A stretch of DNA of 45,079 bases, from contig CAJINV010000003.1 of the NCBI GenBank assembly GCA_905178155.1, positions 191,575-236,653 on the forward strand, given 5' to 3'. The DNA is from Amoebophrya sp. A120 (lineage: Eukaryota > Sar > Dinophyceae > Syndiniales > Amoebophryaceae). The translations under genes and the position numbers were made by a program. The notes beneath the pieces are model-generated. The model was given only the letters and a program-made list of their open reading frames with translations, was not told the origin of the DNA and searched no databases. Shown piece by piece: positions 21,201-32,570 of this stretch; within the stretch, counting starts at the first letter, position 1, and the number at the start of each line of letters is the position of its first letter.

Positions 21201-22945
21201 TCTACTGGGAGAACCCGAACCTGAAGCAGAACGTTTCCGTGATCCCCACCTCGGCGATTACCGGCGAGGGCGTCCCGGATCTGCTTTACATGCTGATCCG
21301 GTTGAGTCAGGAAGCGATGTACCGGCGACTGGAAATTAAAAAGGAGCTGGAGTGCACGATCCTGGAGGTGAAAACCATCGAGGGTCTGGGCACCACCATG
21401 GACGTGGTGTTAGTTAACGGCGAACTGAACAAGGGTGACACCATCGTCGTCCCAGGCATGAACGGCGCGATCGTCACACAGGTACATCACTTTGGATTTT
21501 TCATATCAGCCTCTCGACGTGCTGGTGATGTGCAACTAACCTGAACAACATCACCGAAGGCATGCAGATACTAGGAAAGAAAAAGAGGAGTAAACAGAAA
21601 AAATACACAACTCCTCCTGCGTTTATTTTGTCGTGACGCTGGGCTGGCACTGGCAGATCGAAGAGCAGGAGGACCACATGGAGTATGATTCGCTCATCGG
21701 TTCCAAAAGCACAATGTAAACCTCTCTTGCCAACGTCAACAGGTCCGCGCCTTGCTGACGCCGCAGCCTTTGCGCGAGATGCGGGTGAAGGGGGACTACA
21801 TCAACCACCGCAAAGTGGACACCAGCATGGGCATCAAGATTTGCGCCACCGGGTTGGAGCACGCCCTGGCCGGGGCCAGTTTGCGCGTGTGCAACGATCC
21901 GGAGGAGCTGGAGGACGTGAGGGAGGAAGTCGAGGACGAGTTTGAGGAAATGGTGAACGCGTTCGAGAAAGAAGATTTGGGAGTGTACGTACAGGCATCC
22001 ACCCTAGGGTCGTTGGAGGCTTTATTGGCATTCCTGAAGTCGATGAACATCCCAGTGTTCCAGGCGAACATCGGCGTCGTGCACAAAAAGGACGTAAAGA
22101 AGGCGGCCATCATGCGGGACAAGGGGAAACCGGAATACGCTGTCATTTTGGCGTTCGACGTGAAGGTACAGAAATTGATGAAAATGAATGATTATAGTTA
22201 CGTATCTATGTGTTAGTTACGACAGCATGATCTCGATGTTTCATTCCACTGCATTAGCCCTACGGCTGCACGAGCACGCCTGCTGGTGCAGCTCTGGGGT
22301 CCTCTACTACGTACTTGTTTTCTCTCCGAATAGCTACTACTCAGATGAAAGTGAAATTCAAATTCTATTATCTTCAAAAAACAAACCATCCACCAGGTCG
22401 ACGCAGACGCGCGAAAAGAGGCCGATCGTAGCTCCACCGGCGTGACAATTTTCACGGCGGACATTATTTACCACTTGTTTGACCAATTTACCAAGTACAT
22501 GGACAACATCCGTGAATTAAAGAAGAAGGAGGTCACGGACGAAGCCGTCTTCCCGTGCGTGCTGAAAATCATCCCCCAGTACGTGTTCAACAAGAAGAAC
22601 CCCATCATCGTTGGCGTGGACGTGGTGGAAGGCGTGGTCAAGGTCGGCACCCCGATCTGCATCCCGGAGCAGGATGGACTGGAGATCGGTCGCGTGATCG
22701 GCGTGGAGAAGGATAAAAAGGTCGTGGACAAGGGCGTCAAGGGCGAGTCGGTCTGCGTGAAGATCCAGCCCACGGTGCTGCAGTCGCACATCGTGCTCGG
22801 GAGGCATTTTTCCGTCACCCAGGCGTTGTACTCGAAACTCACCAGGCAAAGCATCGACTGCTTGAAAGAGCATTACAAGGACGAAATGAGCATGGATAAC
22901 TGGAAGCTCGTCGTCACGCTCAAAAAAGTTTTCGGTATCCAGTAG
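18249..22945 (+). CDS. EIF5B: Translation initiation factor eIF5B with N-terminal EMAPII-like tRNA-binding domain, 6 exons, 1216 aa
   Basis: Exons: 18249-18542, 18696-20623, 20774-20899, 21151-21481, 21743-22165, 22397-22945, all GT-AG and phase-consistent. Start context is aaaATGGCA. Residues about 33-130 resemble the EMAPII/tRNA_bind OB fold: [20 protein letters not shown], then [13 protein letters not shown], then, across intron 1, [17 protein letters not shown] (family: ..LRGVESQGMLL.). A long Lys/Glu-rich linker follows, as is usual in eIF5B. The GTPase has G1 GHVDTGKT (about 633), G2 [13 protein letters not shown]3 DTPGHESF (about 695), G4 NKVD (about 749) and G5 TSAITGEG. Domains II-IV follow ([46 protein letters not shown]). 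eIF5B joins the 60S subunit and positions initiator tRNA. The eIF5B body is certain; the tRNA-binding assignment is by pattern. Confidence 0.97.
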
Positions 22946-23918
22946 CGACGGATAGAAGAAGTACTAGCGACGAGAATGGCTTTCTGCAATCATGTGTAGT
23001 TTACGAGTCAAGAATAATGTATCAGGACCAGGAGCGGCATTGCGATCGCGCAGCCGCTTGTCTACTGCGGCTGTACGCAGCTCCGAGCAGCACTATCTAT
23101 TGCGACTTTTCATTTCATCACATTTCATTGCCAGGAGAATATTTTTACCATGGCGATTCCAAGCAAAAGCAACTTGTTTTTTCCCGACTTGACGAAGTCT
23201 GCGCTGCCGTGGCCTACCTACAAATCTTGTGTGTTCGAAGAAGAAATCGATAGTTTTTCGCAAGTCCTCGAGCTGCCAGTTGAACTCAGTTAGATCGCAT
23301 TCCCATTGAACAAGAAGAATCTTCACACGTGATTGTGAACGGGGCTCGAAACGTGGTCCGAACCCGAAGGCAGATCGAGAAGCATTCAGGCTAGTAGACG
23401 AAAGCGTATCTTCTTTGCGATTAATTACACAGGTCCTTCATCATCCCATGCCTCTAATATACATGGATCTTCTTTCTGCAATCCATGGCGATGGCCCTTG
23501 GCCAACGTCTCAACCTACCCCTCGTAGCCATTGGTGTAGTTTTGTAGCAAGATGCATTTGTTATTGTTTTTCCATCCTAACTTTTTACACCAGATCGACG
23601 CAGCGACACCCTAGGACTCCCTTTATGTTTTCATTTTCCCGAAGAAATCATTCGAGTATCAAAATCATCTTCGACCCTCTCTGGTACTCGTGACACCTAC
23701 GCTTTGTTTCGTATACCATTCGAACCCGAACACTGGTCTAGAAAAACATAGATCGATTTCCGAACACTAGTTTCTTGACCTGGATGCCACGTCGAGCGGA
23801 CTACTAGCCGCCTTTGAACATTTTGATGCTGGCTTGAATGGGTTACCCCTACTTCACGTCAACGATACAGTCATCGCCCTATTAACATCACTAGACCACT
23901 TCCTGGCTCGTTGTGGCC
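22946..23918. other. Intergenic, no supported gene
   Basis: Short frames only, with no domain. Strings resembling a tRNA T-arm (for example GTTCGAA-like, near 23720) lack a matching acceptor stem. Confidence 0.5.
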
Positions 23919-26046
23919 ATGTCAGCTGCCCAAGCGCGAATGCTCCCGCCCAACCTGGTATCAAAGGGGAAGGGCAAGGGCAAGAAGCGGCCGGGGAACA
24001 ACAATCCGCCAGTCGCAAACGGGGGCGGTGGAGGTCGACCACCGCAGAAAGAAACACTCCTGCCCCCCGACGATGGAAAACCACACGACCGCAGTAGGAT
24101 GAACAAGAAAGACGGCGATGCAGCAGCAAATAAGCCGCAAAAACGACGACGGCCGAATGCGGAAGACAGCGACGAGGAGAAGGAGGTGGAGGGCAGAAAG
24201 GACTTCAATCCCTTCGGCACCTCGAAGAAAGAGCAGGCCGAGTTCGAGGATTACGACTCAAACGCACTAGACTACGAGCAGATACGGCAAAGCAGGTTAA
24301 ACGCGAGGAAAACCGGCGGAACGGTGAAGGACACGGTATTTTTTGTAGTAGAGAGGACAATTCTGGCTCTGATCATACTGACTACTTTTGATCTTGCTGC
24401 GTGTTGACCTATGAATGCAAAATGAATTCAACCGGGAAAAATAGAGATCACTATTGATTTTTGCGCATTCGGACGGTGTCGGTAGTTGTAGTTCCACTTA
24501 TATCCCCATTTGATTCCTAGATAACGATAGACTTACGACTCTGTCTTCCCGTCCCCACCCACGTAAAAATTCTTCCCAGGTCGGCGAAGGCGAGGGTATT
24601 CGCGAGGAGAATCCGACCCTGGACCGGGAGCAAGAGCTGGGGTACCGGCTGGAGGCCTTCAACATGGACCGCGAGATGGAGGAGGGGCGGTTCGACGAGG
24701 GTGAGGGCGTGTTCCAGTTCGACGAGGTGCGGCAACTGAAGGAGGTTACAGACATGTGGCTGGATGAGGTGGATAAGGGCACGAAGGAGGCAAAAATGAC
24801 CGACAAGGACATTCGACTTATACGGGAGCGGGAGGCCGAGGAAGCGGAGAAGAACAGAGGTATGCTTTGGTTGCTTGTTTCAGCTCTGGCTTCGCACATG
24901 TAGCCGACTCATTTACTAATTTTTTCCTCCGCTTCACGACTCAAAGTTGCGAGCAGTGGCCGTTAGTAGGTTGACTTGTGTGAGCAGGACGAACTACTTA
25001 CAACAATATGTGGACTTTTATAATCATTTCGCCTCTTGAGAAGGAGGCTCCAGTGCTTTCGCTTTCGAGATGAGCGCCGTGTATAAAAAGCGAAGTACTT
25101 TTTTTTTATCACTTCAGTGAACTACAACCCGGAGCGGTTAAAGCGAGAATTAGCCGACCTGCTTGCCGCGAGCGAGACACCCGGGGACGCGATGCGGCGA
25201 TTGAATCGCGAAGCCGGCATCCGCGAGGCGTCGACTACAACCGGTGGCTCCTCCTCCTCCTCCACCGCCGGCTCCTCCAGCAAGTTCCTGCTACCGCACG
25301 AACGCAAGAAGCGCAAGCTGGAGAAGCAACAGCAGGGCGTAGCGGGCACCAACGGTAATAGTACTGCGGACGGCAAGAATGGGAGTGGCAGCAAGGTAGA
25401 GACCAACAAGTCGAAGCGCGTGTTCGACCCGGTTTGGGGGACGTGGACCACTTCTTCCGGCGCGTCGTCCGGGGTTGCAGGACAACCACAGCTGGCCGCC
25501 GGGGAAGTATTTGCGCCGGGCTACAAAAAGCGGGTTGTGGACGTGAAACTCAAGGGCGCCGAGGACGCCAGTCGCATCGGGGAGCTGTGCAACATTCTCT
25601 TGGAGCTCGGGGCCTTTGACATCTACGACATACCGAAGGAGAAAATCGTACCGCCGGAGGTACGCAAGGCCCAGACTGCCCAGATGAACGACATGATGAA
25701 AGATTTGCTCGACGACTCCGACGACGAGGAGGAAGGCGGCGCGTCGAAAAACGGCGCGGTTCCAGGGAACAAAAGCAGTCCGCCGGCTGCACCAGCTGTG
25801 CCGGGAGCTGGTGGTGCAGGTCCTGCAAGTGCTACATCATCTTCCGGAGCTAGTACAACATCATCGAGAAAATGGCAATACCAGCTGAACGGGCAGACCT
25901 ACGGCCCTTTCGAGGGCGCAATGATGAAGATCTGGGAGCCGATGCTCAAGGGCAAGGGACTCAAGGTACGCGTCGTAGATGCGCAAGGCCGGCCAACGGA
26001 CGCACACGCGCCGTGGGGAAATTACGACGAAACAGATTTCACGTGA
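23919..26046 (+). CDS. CD2BP2: CD2BP2/Lin1/Snu40-type U5 snRNP protein with GYF domain, 3 exons, 541 aa
   Basis: Exons 23919-24335, 24580-24859, 25118-26046; introns GTATTT...CCAG and GTATGC...TCAG, phases 0 and 1. Start context is gccATGTCA. The N-terminus is basic and Gly/Lys/Asn-rich. Family landmarks follow: LGYRLEAFNMDREMEEGRFD, then GVFQFDE and DMWLDEVD, matching the CD2BP2/Lin1 block (FNM..E.EEG.FD..G.F ... D.WLD). The third exon has VNYNPERLKRELADLL, a Ser/Gly/Lys linker, a conserved middle (GELCNILLELGAFDIYDIPKE broken at about 480-500 of the nucleotide model) and a C-terminal GYF-like domain: WQYQLNGQTYGPFEGAMMKIW. The usual family function is U5 snRNP assembly, with the GYF domain binding Pro-rich motifs. 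Here the GYF core reads GPFEGAMMKIW with no second Trp in the usual WKD position, so ligand binding may differ. Confidence 0.88.
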
Positions 26047-26489
26047 CCCGGATGGAGTTAGCAGTTTATCACAGCGACAACATCTTCACATCCGAGAACG
26101 AAAAGAAGTAAGTACATGACTTCCACGAAATAATGATACGCAGCGGCTGCAGTCCAAGAGTGAAAGCCACCGTTTAAGAATATGGACACGTACAAGGCAG
26201 ATGATTGTTCACAAGAACCACGACCGCCTAGCTATGTCCTGGGCAGTTTTGTGAGCGATTTTAGTGCCTCATGGTTGTGTTCCTAGAGGACATTGTTCTT
26301 GTCGAGATTAGTCATATCAGGAATGTCGTGTGTCAATTCCTTCGTGCTTCATCCACTTTCCTCCACCTCTTTACTTTACTCTGTTATCTGTGTGCTTATT
26401 GCCTGCACATTTCTTGTTCTGGCATTCGTACTCAGGTCATGTTTCACTGAGAAGTGGAAGTGCGTGGCCACGGCCAGCGAAGTAAGAAG
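26047..26489. other. Intergenic, no supported gene
   Basis: A pyrimidine-rich stretch upstream of the SET gene. A frame continues upstream of 26490 to a GTG at 26454, but no ATG supports an earlier start. Confidence 0.5.
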
Positions 26490-27956
26490 ATGCCCCCAAA
26501 TAAATCGAAAGGAGCGCCCGCGTGGAGCGTGCAGGGTCAGAAAATCGGGCTTCTGTTCTTGTCCTCGGTTCCTCTCGCCGTTCTGTGGTTACTGTTTTTC
26601 TTTCCCGGCAGCACGCGGTCGTCTGCGCAAGACGAAGAGAACAACATCAGCAAACCGCAGACAGGCCAGCAGCATTCGTTCGCGGCGTCGCCCGTTGTAC
26701 CATTCACCGCCGAAAGCAATGACACGATGGTCGCGGACCTGGCGCTCTGGCTCCAGGACCACTGCAACGCGACCAGCGGGAAGTACGGCCTGGACAATTT
26801 GTTCCTGTCCGACTTCGTCCGGCCGCAAGCGCAGGCGGGTCAGGCGATCCGTGGGTTGGGCACGTTGCACGAAGTGAAGAAGAACGAAGACTTGCTCTGC
26901 GTGGCGCCGCAGTGCATGTTCAACGAGCACGTGTGGCCGCCCCACGTCAAGGCGCTGGCGAAGTTAAACACGCAGAAACGGCACTGCATCGGGGTGCACC
27001 TCTCCGCCATTTACTTGGCCGAGGAGATGGAAAAAGCCCCCGGGGAATCCTTCTGGTGGCCGTGGATCCAGAGTCTCCCCTCGCACGAAACCTACATCAA
27101 CACCCACCCCGCGTGGGTCCATTCCGTGCGGGACCGGATTTCTTCCGAAGCGGGACGAGAGGACCACGACTGGAGCCCCATGAACGGCCTAATGGTGGCC
27201 TACAACATGGGGAACATCAAAAAGTGCTACGACTCCTACCGTCTTCTGCGAAACCAACTCCCGGTGAAACTGCGACCGAAAAAGCTCGTCGATTACCAAA
27301 CCTACAAATACGCATACGTGGTGGTGTCTTCCCGCCGGTTCGACGCGTTGAGCATCGCGGATGACGCAAATGTACCTCTCATGGACCTCATCAACGCGGA
27401 CGTGCCGAAGCGGGTAAACACCAAGTACTCAGAGCGGGTATTGGAACAACAACAGGTACTATCTGGTGGTGCTGGTGCGCAAGAGGAGAAAGTAGAGGTT
27501 GGTGCTCCTGTCGCGGAGAAGACCACGACCGACGCCAAAAGCAAGAAGAAAAAGAAGAAGAAAAGCAAAAAACTGTTTTGCCTGACGGCGACGAAAGACA
27601 TACCGGCGCAGAGCGAGATCATTGGCGATTACGCGCCGAATAAGTTCTGGGCAATGACGTTCTTTTCCATTCACGGCTTCGCGTTCGACCCTCTCGAGCA
27701 TTTGGACCCTTACGAGAAGGAAACGCCGGACCCACTGAAAACAAACTGCACCGGCATACCTCGGTGGCGCGGCGAAGACTTGGCGAACTATGGCAGCGCA
27801 ATGGAGCGAGTATACGCTCGTTTCGGACGTGCCTACTGCCCCGGCGGAAAGAAGTGGCTAGGGCAAGATGCAAAGGAGAAGAAACGCGGGAAGAGTAGAA
27901 AAAAGCACGATAAAAAAGTAAACAAGGAGCGAGCAATAGGCTACGACGAATTGTAG
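26490..27956 (+). CDS. Membrane-anchored SET-domain protein (SETD3/Rubisco LSMT-like), single exon, 488 aa
   Basis: Start ATG at 26490 (aagATGCCC). Residues about 19-40 (IGLLFLSSVPLAVLWLLFFF) form one hydrophobic segment near the N-terminus, a signal anchor or signal peptide. The SET fold is in the split SETD3/LSMT arrangement: RGLGTLHEVKKNEDLLCV (SET-N), IGVHLSAIYLAEEME and FWWPWIQSLPSHE (iSET-type insert), SSRRF...VPLMDLINADVPKRVN (family DM.NH; here LMDLINAD, with His missing), then FCLTATKDIPAQSEIIGDYA with Tyr/Asp near the usual YG. A run of Lys (KKKKKKKSKK) sits just before the last SET strand. The family methylates Lys or His on proteins such as actin or Rubisco. The membrane anchor and the change from NH to NA suggest an altered substrate or reduced activity; that is inference. 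Confidence 0.75.
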   Translation: MPPNKSKGAPAWSVQGQKIGLLFLSSVPLAVLWLLFFFPGSTRSSAQDEENNISKPQTGQQHSFAASPVVPFTAESNDTMVADLALWLQDHCNATSGKYGLDNLFLSDFVRPQAQAGQAIRGLGTLHEVKKNEDLLCVAPQCMFNEHVWPPHVKALAKLNTQKRHCIGVHLSAIYLAEEMEKAPGESFWWPWIQSLPSHETYINTHPAWVHSVRDRISSEAGREDHDWSPMNGLMVAYNMGNIKKCYDSYRLLRNQLPVKLRPKKLVDYQTYKYAYVVVSSRRFDALSIADDANVPLMDLINADVPKRVNTKYSERVLEQQQVLSGGAGAQEEKVEVGAPVAEKTTTDAKSKKKKKKKSKKLFCLTATKDIPAQSEIIGDYAPNKFWAMTFFSIHGFAFDPLEHLDPYEKETPDPLKTNCTGIPRWRGEDLANYGSAMERVYARFGRAYCPGGKKWLGQDAKEKKRGKSRKKHDKKVNKERAIGYDEL

Positions 27957-28841
27957 AGATCAGGGACTTCGTTGAGAAATGCGAGCTGGCCGTACTGGGC
28001 GTTTCAATAGTGACCACAGGACAGCCAGACCACTAATCGACAAGATCTGTTGCCCAGAATCATTCGTGCGGAACGGTAACAGAATTCATTGCGTTTTTGT
28101 TATTTTGACGTCTCTTTGGACGGGCTTCGGCTTCGCAGCATTCGTTTTGCCAGATCGTCACGTTGACTGTTGAAAGAACCTGACTGAAACTGATACAATA
28201 CTTCTTGATGCTGGTGCCCTTATTTTCTCACCCGACCGCTCGTGGATTTCCTAGGTTACATCTCGATGAAACGCGAAATTGATTCTGGAGATTTCCCGTC
28301 GCACGGCCGTGTTTCTGTTCTCATAAGTACGTTAACGCTATGCCCTCGTGTTGCCCCTGTCGTGAACGTGATCGCATCGTGTACAATCTTTTGCTGTGAC
28401 GACGTCCTATTTTTCGCGCATCGTCCAAAAGAAGATCTTCGTTCTCGTAGACATTCACATGCAAACTTTCCGTTTTCGTCCTGTTTTTTTTTGGGTCGTC
28501 TGACATCTCTCGTGCAACGGGTGCCCACCTCTTTTTTTAGCCCGCATTTTCACGATCTCCAACACTTTTTTCGCACCAGGTAATATCACCACATCCAGAC
28601 TCCTTTTCTCGCATCCCACTTCGGGAAGTCGTGACACAAACAATCCTTGTTGACACCAGCACTCAGGCTCTAGTAGAGCGGTTTTCTTTTTTTGGTATCA
28701 ACAACTGGCGCAGAAGCAGATCAACATCGTCGAAATAGGCTCCTTTCTTGACGAAAGCGAGACCGTCTTATCTTCATCGGATCACTACTTCTTTTTGTTT
28801 GAAGTCACACCTCCTCTGTAGTAAGTTCTTCAGCAACAAAA
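27957..28841. other. Intergenic, no supported gene
   Basis: About 0.9 kb, T-rich towards 28440-28560. No domain-bearing frame on either strand. Confidence 0.5.
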
Positions 28842-31267
28842 ATGGCGCTCCAGCAGTCGCAGATGAGCATGGGCAGCACGCGGCGGCCGCACCGGTCGAT
28901 GTACGTGAGTAAGTCGGACAATCTGCATATCAACTGTAAAAATGTCTGGGTCTGGAAGATTCTGACACTTGTCATGCACGTTTTGCATGAGCCATGATGT
29001 CTGTGAAGATGCATACCCTAGCAATACAGATTTTTTGAGGGCGTCTTGATGCGTATTCCGCATGACAAATGCCTTCTCAGCGTAGCAAAAATTGCATTTC
29101 CTTTGGTACTCATGCAATACAGATTTTTTTGGAATCCAAATGCAGCATCACAAGTTGCATTCTTCCAGACCCAGACACTTTTACATTTGATACTGCACCA
29201 GGTCGTCTCCCGGAACAGCGGTATGCGCGCGGACTCGGGCACTTTCGGGAAGAATCCGCGGTTTGCGGCGAAGCGACTAATGTCCCCCACCGGCGCGGAC
29301 TCACCCTGGGGAAAGGCTTTCCTCGAGCACAACCGCTTCTTCAAGGATCCGCTGGAATCACAGATTGGGTCCTGCAGTGGCAAGAAGGCCGGCTTCGGCT
29401 ACGGCAGCCGACCCACGTACGTCCGCGGCACGCCAAACCTGGGACCAGGCACCTACACACCCATCACCTCAGTCGCGAAGACCGCATCCAGTTTGGACGG
29501 AAAAAAGTAATGAAATTGTGCTTGATGGTGGTCGGTCTCGGTTTTCCTATATGAGATCTTGGTCCTCGTCGTGTGCAGTAAGCTGCAAAAATGTTGGGAC
29601 GTGCTCTTCAGTGCTGTATCTCTTATTTCTCTATACTGTGTTGATATGCTGCTGTATGCATATCGTACTGAACGACAATGCAAAAACAAAATTAATGTAT
29701 AAATTCAGGTACTGCAATGTAACTCTGAAGCAGCGAACGAAGGTGGTAGTTGGAGCGGTAAGTCCACACGAGGAGGCACGGAAGCCCGGTCCGGGCACGT
29801 ACACACTACACTCCGACATCAATGGTTTGTACGTGACACGCGGCGACAAGAAGAACTGGGTCGGACCACCAGCGTATAATTGCATCTAATTTGATGATAT
29901 CATGCGTGCCCGTGCTAAAATTCTTCATGAGCGTAGTCCCTCGTTTAAAAAAATACTTCGATTTCATTTTCGAGCTACCACGAATGTAGTCCTGTTTCAT
30001 CTCCGACTTTTTTCGTGCTTTTCAATCCAATGTGAAATCCTACAGGCCAAAAATGGGCATGGCTTTGAAGGAAGTAATCGACCTTGCTGGAGATGCTTTG
30101 TACAATGTAGCAGAAGACATGGGCACCAAGAACGTCAACAATTGGGCGGGAAAGTCTACTTTCGGCTTCGCAAAACTCGGAAGTATCTGTTTTTTTGTTT
30201 GTTGTAGTGCATCATGTTGCAATTGTTTCTGTTTTTGTTTTGTGGCGTCTGATGAAAAATCAAAGCGCGCCCCTCTTTTTTCTAGCGTTCGCTCGCGACA
30301 CGAGTATTGTCTGCATGATGATGAACGGAGCTCGTGCAGTTGAAAACGAAAAGCGATATATAAATTTTATCCTCCGCTGCATGTATGATAATGATCCCCT
30401 ATCAATTACAGACCCACACTCTTCCCAATCTCCCGACGGCGAACTTTACTACTCGCACGTAAAGTTGACGGAGGACTACACGAAAGTTGCGCGCGCCAGT
30501 GGACTCGGAAAGGGCGAGCGACCCGTCCTGAACCCCGAGCAAACCACCGCGGGCCCGGCCAGCTACTTCCCCGTGGCTTCGTGCGCAAAGACCACCAGCC
30601 CGCTGGACGGGTTCACGGTCCGCAACCTCTTATCAACTGCAAAAATGTCTGGGTCTGGAAGATTTCATGTTTGTCATGCTTGTCTGGCATGACTCTTAAA
30701 TCTGTCATGCAAGTTACCCGCCAAGAGCTTCGTTTTTCTGTGATGCACAACCGCAGTTTGTGTTTGTCATGCAGAATAGGCAACACCTAGGGCTAGGAGC
30801 TCAGAAACTTGTCATGCTGCGCCAGCATTTGTAGCCTCATCATGAGACGCCACCCAGCGTCACAAGTTTCCAGACCCAGACATTTTTACTTTTGATACCT
30901 CTCCCCGGTCACCCAGTTCGGGAAAATCAGCTCGCTGAAAATGATACCAAATGTAAAAATGTCTGGGTCTGGAAGATTCTGAGATTTGTCATGCATGTTT
31001 TGCATGACCCAGGATGTCTGTAATGCACGACCGCGCATCACAGATTTTGAGCGGGCTTCCTGATGCCTACTCCGCATGACAAACGCCCTCCCCGCGTAGC
31101 ACAAACTAGACTCCTCTTGCTGGTCATGCAATACAGATTTTCCTAGAGTCCAAAGTTAGCATCACAAGTTCCAATCTTCCAGACCCAGACATTTTTACAT
31201 TTGATAAATGAAGTCCATGACCAGCATCGCACCCTCGATGAACCGCACCATCACTCCCGGCGAGTGA
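28842..31267 (+). CDS. Sperm-tail PG-rich repeat (SHIPPO/ODF3-like) axonemal protein, 7 exons, 322 aa
   Basis: Exons: 28842-28927, 29198-29506, 29709-29828, 30046-30182, 30412-30630, 30903-30944, 31212-31267. Introns 2-4 are GT-AG; introns 1, 5 and 6 are introners with 5-bp duplications. Start context is aaaATGGCG. PG-rich repeats are visible: SGTFGKNPRF, NLGPGTYTPITSVAKTASSLDG, KPGPGTYTLHSDING, TAGPASYFPVASCAKTTSPLDG; the repeat hallmark is PGPG.Y. Two copies share the motif S.AKT.S.LDG, so the gene contains an internal duplication. Proteins of this family bind along doublet microtubules in cilia and flagella, as microtubule inner proteins or outer dense fibre components. Intron 1 has an alternative canonical reading (GTGAGT at 28905 to CCAG at 29201) that is also in frame. 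Exon 6 is only 42 nt, between two introners. Confidence 0.82.
28928..29192 (+). mobile_element. Introner A (TIR family 1), intron 1 of the PG-rich repeat gene
   Basis: A 265-bp element flanked by CTGCA at 28923-28927 and 29193-29197. The ends are TATCAACTGTAAAAATGTCT continuing GGGTCTGGAAG on the left, and its inverted counterpart ending CATTTGATA on the right. Internal motifs are TTGTCATGC, GCATGACAAATGC and TCATGCAATACAGATTTTT. Removal of element plus one CTGCA keeps the frame (SKSDNLHQVVSRNSG). A canonical alternative exists for this one (see the gene entry). Confidence 0.85.
30631..30897 (+). mobile_element. Introner B (TIR family 1), intron 5 of the PG-rich repeat gene
   Basis: A 267-bp element between CCTCT copies at 30626-30630 and 30898-30902. 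The left end is TATCAACTGC...GTCTGGGTCTGGAAG; the right end is CCAGACCCAGAC...CTTTTGATA. Several TGTCATGC motifs lie inside. Excision with one CCTCT joins AAC CTC T to CC CCG (N-L-S-P) in frame. Confidence 0.87.
30945..31206 (+). mobile_element. Introner C (TIR family 1), intron 6 of the PG-rich repeat gene
   Basis: A 262-bp element between AATGA copies at 30940-30944 and 31207-31211. The TIRs match at 33 of 34 positions by eye (left begins TACCAAATG, right inverted TATCAAATG), suggesting a recent insertion. The interior is close to introner A (TCATGCAATACAGATTTT, AGCATCACAAGTT). Excision with one AATGA joins ATG A to AG TCC (M-K-S) and leads to the stop at 31267. Confidence 0.88.
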
Positions 31268-32570
31268 AGAAGATCAAGCTGCTCCGGACGTTTGGTAAAC
31301 GTGGCACATAGCCGCGCAAACGACGGAGAAGAACGCGGAAACAAAAAGACAGTTGATTTATTCTTGGCCTCAGAATTTATTGTGTTGTTGATGGATGAAG
31401 GCACGAAAGCGGTGACTACAAATTTCATCTGATATTATGCTAATTCGGAAATTATTACAATCGGACCATATACTTCTAAGCAGGTAACTAACAAATCTCA
31501 ACATTATCGAAAGAAAAGAACCCTCAGTATCGTCTTGATGTAGCTTTTCTTTGTTCGAATTCAATTTGACCATGTACATAGTTTTCTTGTTTCGTGACAA
31601 CTTTCACATGTAAATTATTTTGCGCGCCCGATGGTGGCTGTACAATAAATAAGGTAAACTCAACATTTTCAGTTCTTGTAGATCATTTGGACTTGTTAAC
31701 TTGTTTTGCCCTGTTAATAAATATTTCTGTATTTCTTCATGTACACAAACAAAAAACCGATAAGAATACGCCACTAGGATGCATCGGACTATTCTTCAAA
31801 TGCTGCGTTGATGTTGTGTTGAGTTAAGCTGTATGCACTTACCTAACGTGCAAAGCAAAGGAAGCCGCTGCAACTTGTTGTGTGTTTTGGTACTGAGCAG
31901 GGGCGGTGTGGCTGATGTCGCTTTTCATTGTCCGACGTCGAGACCTTGACCTGAGCGCAGCGTAAGGCATTTGAATTCAACATGAACACGAGCATCAGAT
32001 CACGAGCGAAGGCATACAACAGGACTAGATCTTCATGCACGCGGGAGAAATCTTAATCTCAATCTTTGACGAGAGCTGTCGCCGTGACACGCGAGAATGC
32101 AACCACCTAACATGCTGCACAGTAGAGCCTTGCAGTAGCTTCCAAGGCGCCGCGGCAGCGGCACGACGAACAAGAGCGCAGTGAGTCTGTGGAGCTCCTT
32201 TTCCGAGCAATCGAAGCGACGCTTGTTGAATACGTAGGAACAAGCTTGCGTTGGTGAGCAGCATTTCCGAAGAAACACTACAACAGGATAATTCCAACAA
32301 GTTGGTTGTAGAGCATACGCTCATCGTTACTCTTATTCGAAGACGTGAAGATTGCGACGCAGATATAGGTGGAAAGGTAAAAGCGATATATTACTACAGC
32401 CGAGCTCTCAGGCAGTTTCTCGTGTCAGCCACAACAAGATGAAGATGGCAAGAGGAGTGTGATGAAGAACTTTCTGTTGAGAGGACCACGACGGGCGACG
32501 GTGCAGCAGCGTTTACTTCTGCCATGAGTTGTAGCGAGCACGGGCGAGCACGAACAGGATTAACACTCGC
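31268..32570. other. Intergenic, AT-rich, no supported gene
   Basis: About 1.3 kb. The stretch 31370-31840 is clearly AT-richer than the genes. No domain-bearing frame. Confidence 0.5.

Noticed and set aside
23700-23760. tRNA-like T-arm strings
   Set aside because: No matching acceptor and anticodon stems could be assembled.
29046-29197. Open reading frame inside introner A joined to the PG-rich exon
   Set aside because: The element sequence is shared with copies in other genes, so it is intronic rather than coding.
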